Translations under genes and position numbers: made by a program
The notes under the pieces: generated by a model
Databases searched by the model: none
Seen by the model: only the letters and a program-made list of their open reading frames with translations
Told to the model about the DNA's origin: nothing
DNA from: Victivallales bacterium
GTDB taxonomy: Bacteria > Verrucomicrobiota > Lentisphaeria > Oligosphaerales > Lenti-02
Assembly (NCBI GenBank): GCA_018648945.1
Contig: JABGQJ010000261.1
Span: forward strand, 1 to 9,592
DNA length: 9,592 bases
Reading direction: 5' to 3'
Shown: piece by piece, positions 8,001 to 9,592 of the stretch
Layout of the letters: each line of letters opens with the position of its first letter
How positions within the stretch are numbered: the first letter of the stretch is position 1

Positions 8001-9071
8001 CACGCCAGAAAGATACCGGCTATCCTCTACTCCTGTCCTCTGAATTTCACCGACGATGCGCGGCCCGAGTACACGACCTATGGCAACGAATGGGGCACCA
8101 TGCCGAGAACCCGCTGGAAGTGCGCCGGCTTCACGCAGTCCCGGGCATGCGCCCGCAGTTCGTTCACGGATTGGTTGCTGTACCATTTCCAGAACACGGT
8201 CCGTGAAACAGGTCTCGACGGGCTCTACTTCGACGGTGCCGGCAGCGCCGACTGCATCAACCAACAGCACGGTTGCGGCTGGGTCGATCAGAACGGGACT
8301 GTGCGCCGGAGCCGACAGATTCTGCCCACGCGCGAGTTCAACCATCGGATCGCAGTCATGCTGCATGAAGAGGTGGAGCCACGCGCATTGGACGCTCCCT
8401 CGGCAAAGCACCGCCCCGGCTGGCCGCGGTACTACAACTGGATCCATATCTCGGGAGCGGTTTGCCCTCCTCTGTACAGCTCCAACACGGCCTACTTCTG
8501 CGGCGAGTGGTACAAGGGGGCTATCAGGCAAGGGAAGAGCTACCGTGAACTGCTGACTCTCGACACCTTCCGCCCGCGCTACATCTCAACCCCGTGGGGC
8601 GTACCGAACGTCTTTCTGCCGATCACGCGTGAACGCGAGGGTGAGACCACGGTCGAGACGGAGTGCGTCCTGGCCTATATGCTGCCGCACGGCACGCCGA
8701 TCTACCCGAGGTACCTGAACACGGGGCTGGTTCAGACGGTTCTGCGAGCCATGACCGGGTTCGACACCAAGGGCGCAGAGTTCACCCCATGCTGGCGAGA
8801 GAACGATCTCCTGAAACTTGAGGCATCCGGCAATCGGGACCTACTTCTCGCCCTCTGGCAGCGGGATGGTGAGATCCTGGCCGTCTTGGCCAATGTTGGT
8901 GACACCGCCGCAGTCGGCCAGCTGAACTGGAAGGGTGCGAAGGGAGCACGCATCGAGACCCTCTTTGCGCGTACCAAGCCCCTGCCGGAACACCTGAAGG
9001 CGGCTGGCACTGCACGTGTCGAAGTGGGGAGCAACACCTTCATCCTGGCCCGGCTTACCCCCGAGCCATAG
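5049..9071 (+). CDS. Secreted multidomain protein: H-X9-DG-like domain, CBM9-like domain, DUF6067/GH123-related hydrolase
   Basis: 1340 residues. ATG 5049 overlaps the epimerase stop by four bases (ATGA), with AGAGG 7 bases upstream. Domains in order: signal peptide (1 to about 33, ending TVAA). About 37-203 resembles the DUF1559/H-X9-DG domain of PVC-group pseudopilin-like proteins ('GLKLLHRAFEGYRKDHGGAYPP', then 'YDGKAHVLFCDGSV' with D191-G192); the signature His is Tyr181, and there is no prepilin leader. A Pro/Ala/Lys linker covers about 228-262. About 265-467 is CBM9-like ('PPVIDGTLSPDEW', 'DAVEIILDP'). Two beta domains span about 470-680. About 684-910 is the DUF6067-type domain ('FRNDIGKARTVLPPFTPL', 'VTVWGR'). 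A TIM-barrel region (about 915-1240) contains 'GLDGLYFDG' with D1062, 'NQQHGCGW', and 'YFCGEWY' with E1153; D1062 and E1153 are catalytic candidates only. Paired cysteines (1025, 1034, 1069, 1076, 1139, 1151, 1248) suit an oxidising compartment. A beta domain ends the protein. The substrate is unknown. Confidence 0.78.
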   Translation: MRRRLSAVTRPLLVVLLLAALGSLVVTPRTVAADDGPHPEVVAGLKLLHRAFEGYRKDHGGAYPPLVHKDTAGRRLLWPELLKPYLGDDSLPGRVALKGPFFSPYVPVAERGGGKAAYVSFGYPRFSLGADAPGYRKSRRPVRTVPDPKKTLLLVECDAPKQSGAGWYSAYPNMGIDFSRYDGKAHVLFCDGSVALWTPEQLNVGGTPDTAAAPWHAKLSQDPKLTGPIPAPAPAQTVAKGRPKPPPPAQPKPVAEKPADEGGPLITVARIKTPPVIDGTLSPDEWSACSAFAGYSSYVTRQLDALDIASFAGYDDAALYLAFVIPLPRGAKPRAKVAERDGRVYKEDAVEIILDPAGDGDIRQLVVNAIGTAFDRRGAETAWRGNWRIATGSGTANDLPSGLATGTDFWSLELALPFKDLELPTPRPGDTWRVNFCTDGQHPRVFAPTFESYLERAKFAHLRFLGAGTPVLHLPSLGKLTSGNIALTGLVRNTSAQDATVTFRIGAEKEGTRIVERTGFDEIVGALFKWEDSVAVPASKAVPLSLATMMEDSRLDRFRIEVIAGSPDGTRTPLYRQQGELKILPPLRVSLENYPTNEKLALGIDISGLGKAAGPRIVAWQIVAKGKPAKQSAATVMAGLHRSETIDVSALAPGTYTLRVEVRDGTGELQADATTEFVKAKNPAWFRNDIGKARTVLPPFTPLARDGRSVTVWGRNMSWSDASVLPATITSMGTALLAAPARVVLSVAGKEQRIGLATIEFTATAPDRADFRISGGSDAIAATGTGWVAYDGLMWFDMSLTARDGTALKIDGCRIEFALKRHAELYYHGVPDRSMTGRIKDTDLAFPDQTYFWIGSCEKGIGIILDSGPDLAQGKLARFKILPRPDHVLWQINLSEGRTMSSALNYRFGIQATPVRPLPPDWHSWLSVDFRDQGDSDYAEFAQAIDMTTIWEKFRGDSESWWRPVFSDPMGVRTDKVSALVAKAHARKIPAILYSCPLNFTDDARPEYTTYGNEWGTMPRTRWKCAGFTQSRACARSSFTDWLLYHFQNTVRETGLDGLYFDGAGSADCINQQHGCGWVDQNGTVRRSRQILPTREFNHRIAVMLHEEVEPRALDAPSAKHRPGWPRYYNWIHISGAVCPPLYSSNTAYFCGEWYKGAIRQGKSYRELLTLDTFRPRYISTPWGVPNVFLPITREREGETTVETECVLAYMLPHGTPIYPRYLNTGLVQTVLRAMTGFDTKGAEFTPCWRENDLLKLEASGNRDLLLALWQRDGEILAVLANVGDTAAVGQLNWKGAKGARIETLFARTKPLPEHLKAAGTARVEVGSNTFILARLTPEP
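5781..5788 (+). repeat. Run of eight C in the Pro-rich linker codons
   Basis: Eight consecutive C bases encode part of KPPPP (residues 244-248) in the linker between the H-X9-DG-like and CBM9-like domains. The reading frame is intact on both sides, so the run is not an assembly error in this copy. Loss or gain of one C would cut off the hydrolase part. It may simply reflect proline codons in GC-rich DNA. Confidence 0.5.
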
Positions 9072-9188
9072 GGCGGTCTATCGCGTTCACGCGGAGACGG
9101 TCCCTATGGCCAACCTAGTCGGGAGCACCATTTCCCATTTGCAGAACTTGACGCACACAACTAGGGACCAGTTGACGAGGAGCCATGC
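9072..9188. other. Short intergenic gap with inverted repeat
   Basis: This 117-base gap separates the large hydrolase gene from the DUF2961-like gene. GGTCCCTA (9099-9106) and TAGGGACC (9162-9169) are exact 8-base inverted arms 55 bases apart. A small stem CGCGT-tc-ACGCG lies at 9082-9093, ten bases after the stop. Neither is followed by a T-run, so no classical terminator is visible. TTGACG at 9148-9153 looks like a -35 element but has no matching -10. Co-transcription across the gap remains possible. Confidence 0.4.
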
Positions 9189-9592
9189 ATGACAGCACAC
9201 GCTGAGGAACCCGGAATCCGAGCCGCCGTTCCAGAGACATTCCAGGACCCCGCCGTGCCAATGATCGCTCTGCCCACGGCATTCACGTCGCAGCGCGTGA
9301 ACACGGGGGCTTCTATCCCGGATGACGGATCTGTGGCAGACGTGGCCGAGATCAAGGGTCCCGGGTGTATCCGGCATATCTGGATTCTACACGGCAACGA
9401 GATGACTCTGGAAATCCTCGTCGATGACGCGGAGGAGCCGCAGGTGCTTGCGCCGCTGAAGTCGTTCTTTGGCGTCATGCAGGACCGCGATCCCTACTAT
9501 ATCGATTGCTGTGCCTACACGGTCCTCCCGAACCCAGTGGCCGCAGCCAAAGACCCCGCGATTCCGGGCGATCCTGGCTACAATCTGTACCT
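9189..9592 (+). CDS. DUF2961 / GH172-like protein, N-terminal part (cut by window edge)
   Basis: Open from ATG 9189 to the right edge, giving 134 complete codons with no stop. The ATG is set by GAGGAG (9177-9182) with a 6-base gap; the overlapping ATG four bases earlier (9185) meets a stop after six codons. The sequence shows the DUF2961 opening pattern: 'FTSQRVNTGAS', then 'EIKGPGCIRHIWIL' (55-68), the strand 'MTLEILVDDAEEPQVLAPL' and 'KSFFGV'. DUF2961 proteins are the GH172 family, whose characterised members act on furanosides (alpha-D-fructofuranosidase/difructose dianhydride synthase and alpha-D-arabinofuranosidase activities) and oligomerise. There is no signal peptide at this start, so the product is either cytoplasmic or exported by another route. 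The catalytic residues lie beyond the window. It follows the large hydrolase by 117 bases on the same strand and is probably part of the same glycan locus. Confidence 0.78.
   Translation, partial: MTAHAEEPGIRAAVPETFQDPAVPMIALPTAFTSQRVNTGASIPDDGSVADVAEIKGPGCIRHIWILHGNEMTLEILVDDAEEPQVLAPLKSFFGVMQDRDPYYIDCCAYTVLPNPVAAAKDPAIPGDPGYNLY

Noticed and set aside
9082..9093. Small stem after the large hydrolase gene as a terminator
   Set aside because: The stem is only five pairs with a two-base loop and no T-run follows, so it does not meet the usual intrinsic terminator pattern.
1..9592. CRISPR arrays, tRNA or rRNA genes, insertion sequences
   Set aside because: I saw no regularly spaced repeats, cloverleaf-type RNA sequence, transposase motifs or terminal inverted repeats with target duplications.

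Overview
The window is GC-rich DNA from a bacterium with a large secreted carbohydrate-active repertoire. The protein mix is an AsmA-like membrane protein, a GH123/DUF4091-type secreted hydrolase, an AGE-superfamily epimerase, a large secreted protein with a pseudopilin-associated H-X9-DG-like domain, and a DUF2961/GH172-type protein. This points to a diderm of the Planctomycetota/Verrucomicrobiota/Lentisphaerota type or a similar group such as Hydrogenedentota or Armatimonadota. The phylum is inferred from family content only, because no rRNA or marker gene is present.

Layout. (1) 1-528, minus strand: N-terminal part of an AsmA-like, single-membrane-span protein that runs off the left edge. 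(2) 529-912: divergent intergenic region with a candidate promoter for the rightward genes. (3) 913-3327, plus: secreted protein with a CBM-like jelly roll followed by a GH123-like (DUF4091) catalytic domain. (4) 3328-3621: a 294-base gap with a perfect 14-bp palindrome, a weak candidate promoter, and a hairpin one base before the next ribosome binding site. (5) 3622-5052, plus: cytoplasmic N-acylglucosamine 2-epimerase-superfamily protein. (6) 5049-9071, plus, overlapping the previous gene by ATGA: a 1340-residue secreted multidomain protein with a signal peptide, an H-X9-DG/DUF1559-like domain, a Pro-rich linker, a CBM9-like domain, beta domains and a DUF6067/GH123-related TIM-barrel hydrolase. 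(7) 9072-9188: short gap. (8) 9189 to the right edge, plus: N-terminal part of a DUF2961/GH172-like protein.

How the genes may work together (inference). The four rightward genes look like a glycan-degradation locus. Secreted hydrolases carrying carbohydrate-binding modules would attack a polymer, a cytoplasmic sugar epimerase would feed the product into metabolism, and a GH172-type enzyme would act on a furanoside linkage. GH123 (beta-N-acetylgalactosaminidase) beside an AGE-family epimerase suggests an amino-sugar-containing glycan, but neither substrate can be read from the sequence. No transporter, sulfatase or regulator gene lies in the window.

The most unusual object is the protein at 5049-9071. 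It joins a pseudopilin-associated domain to a glycoside hydrolase, has lost the prepilin leader in favour of an ordinary signal peptide, and has Tyr at the position of the signature His.
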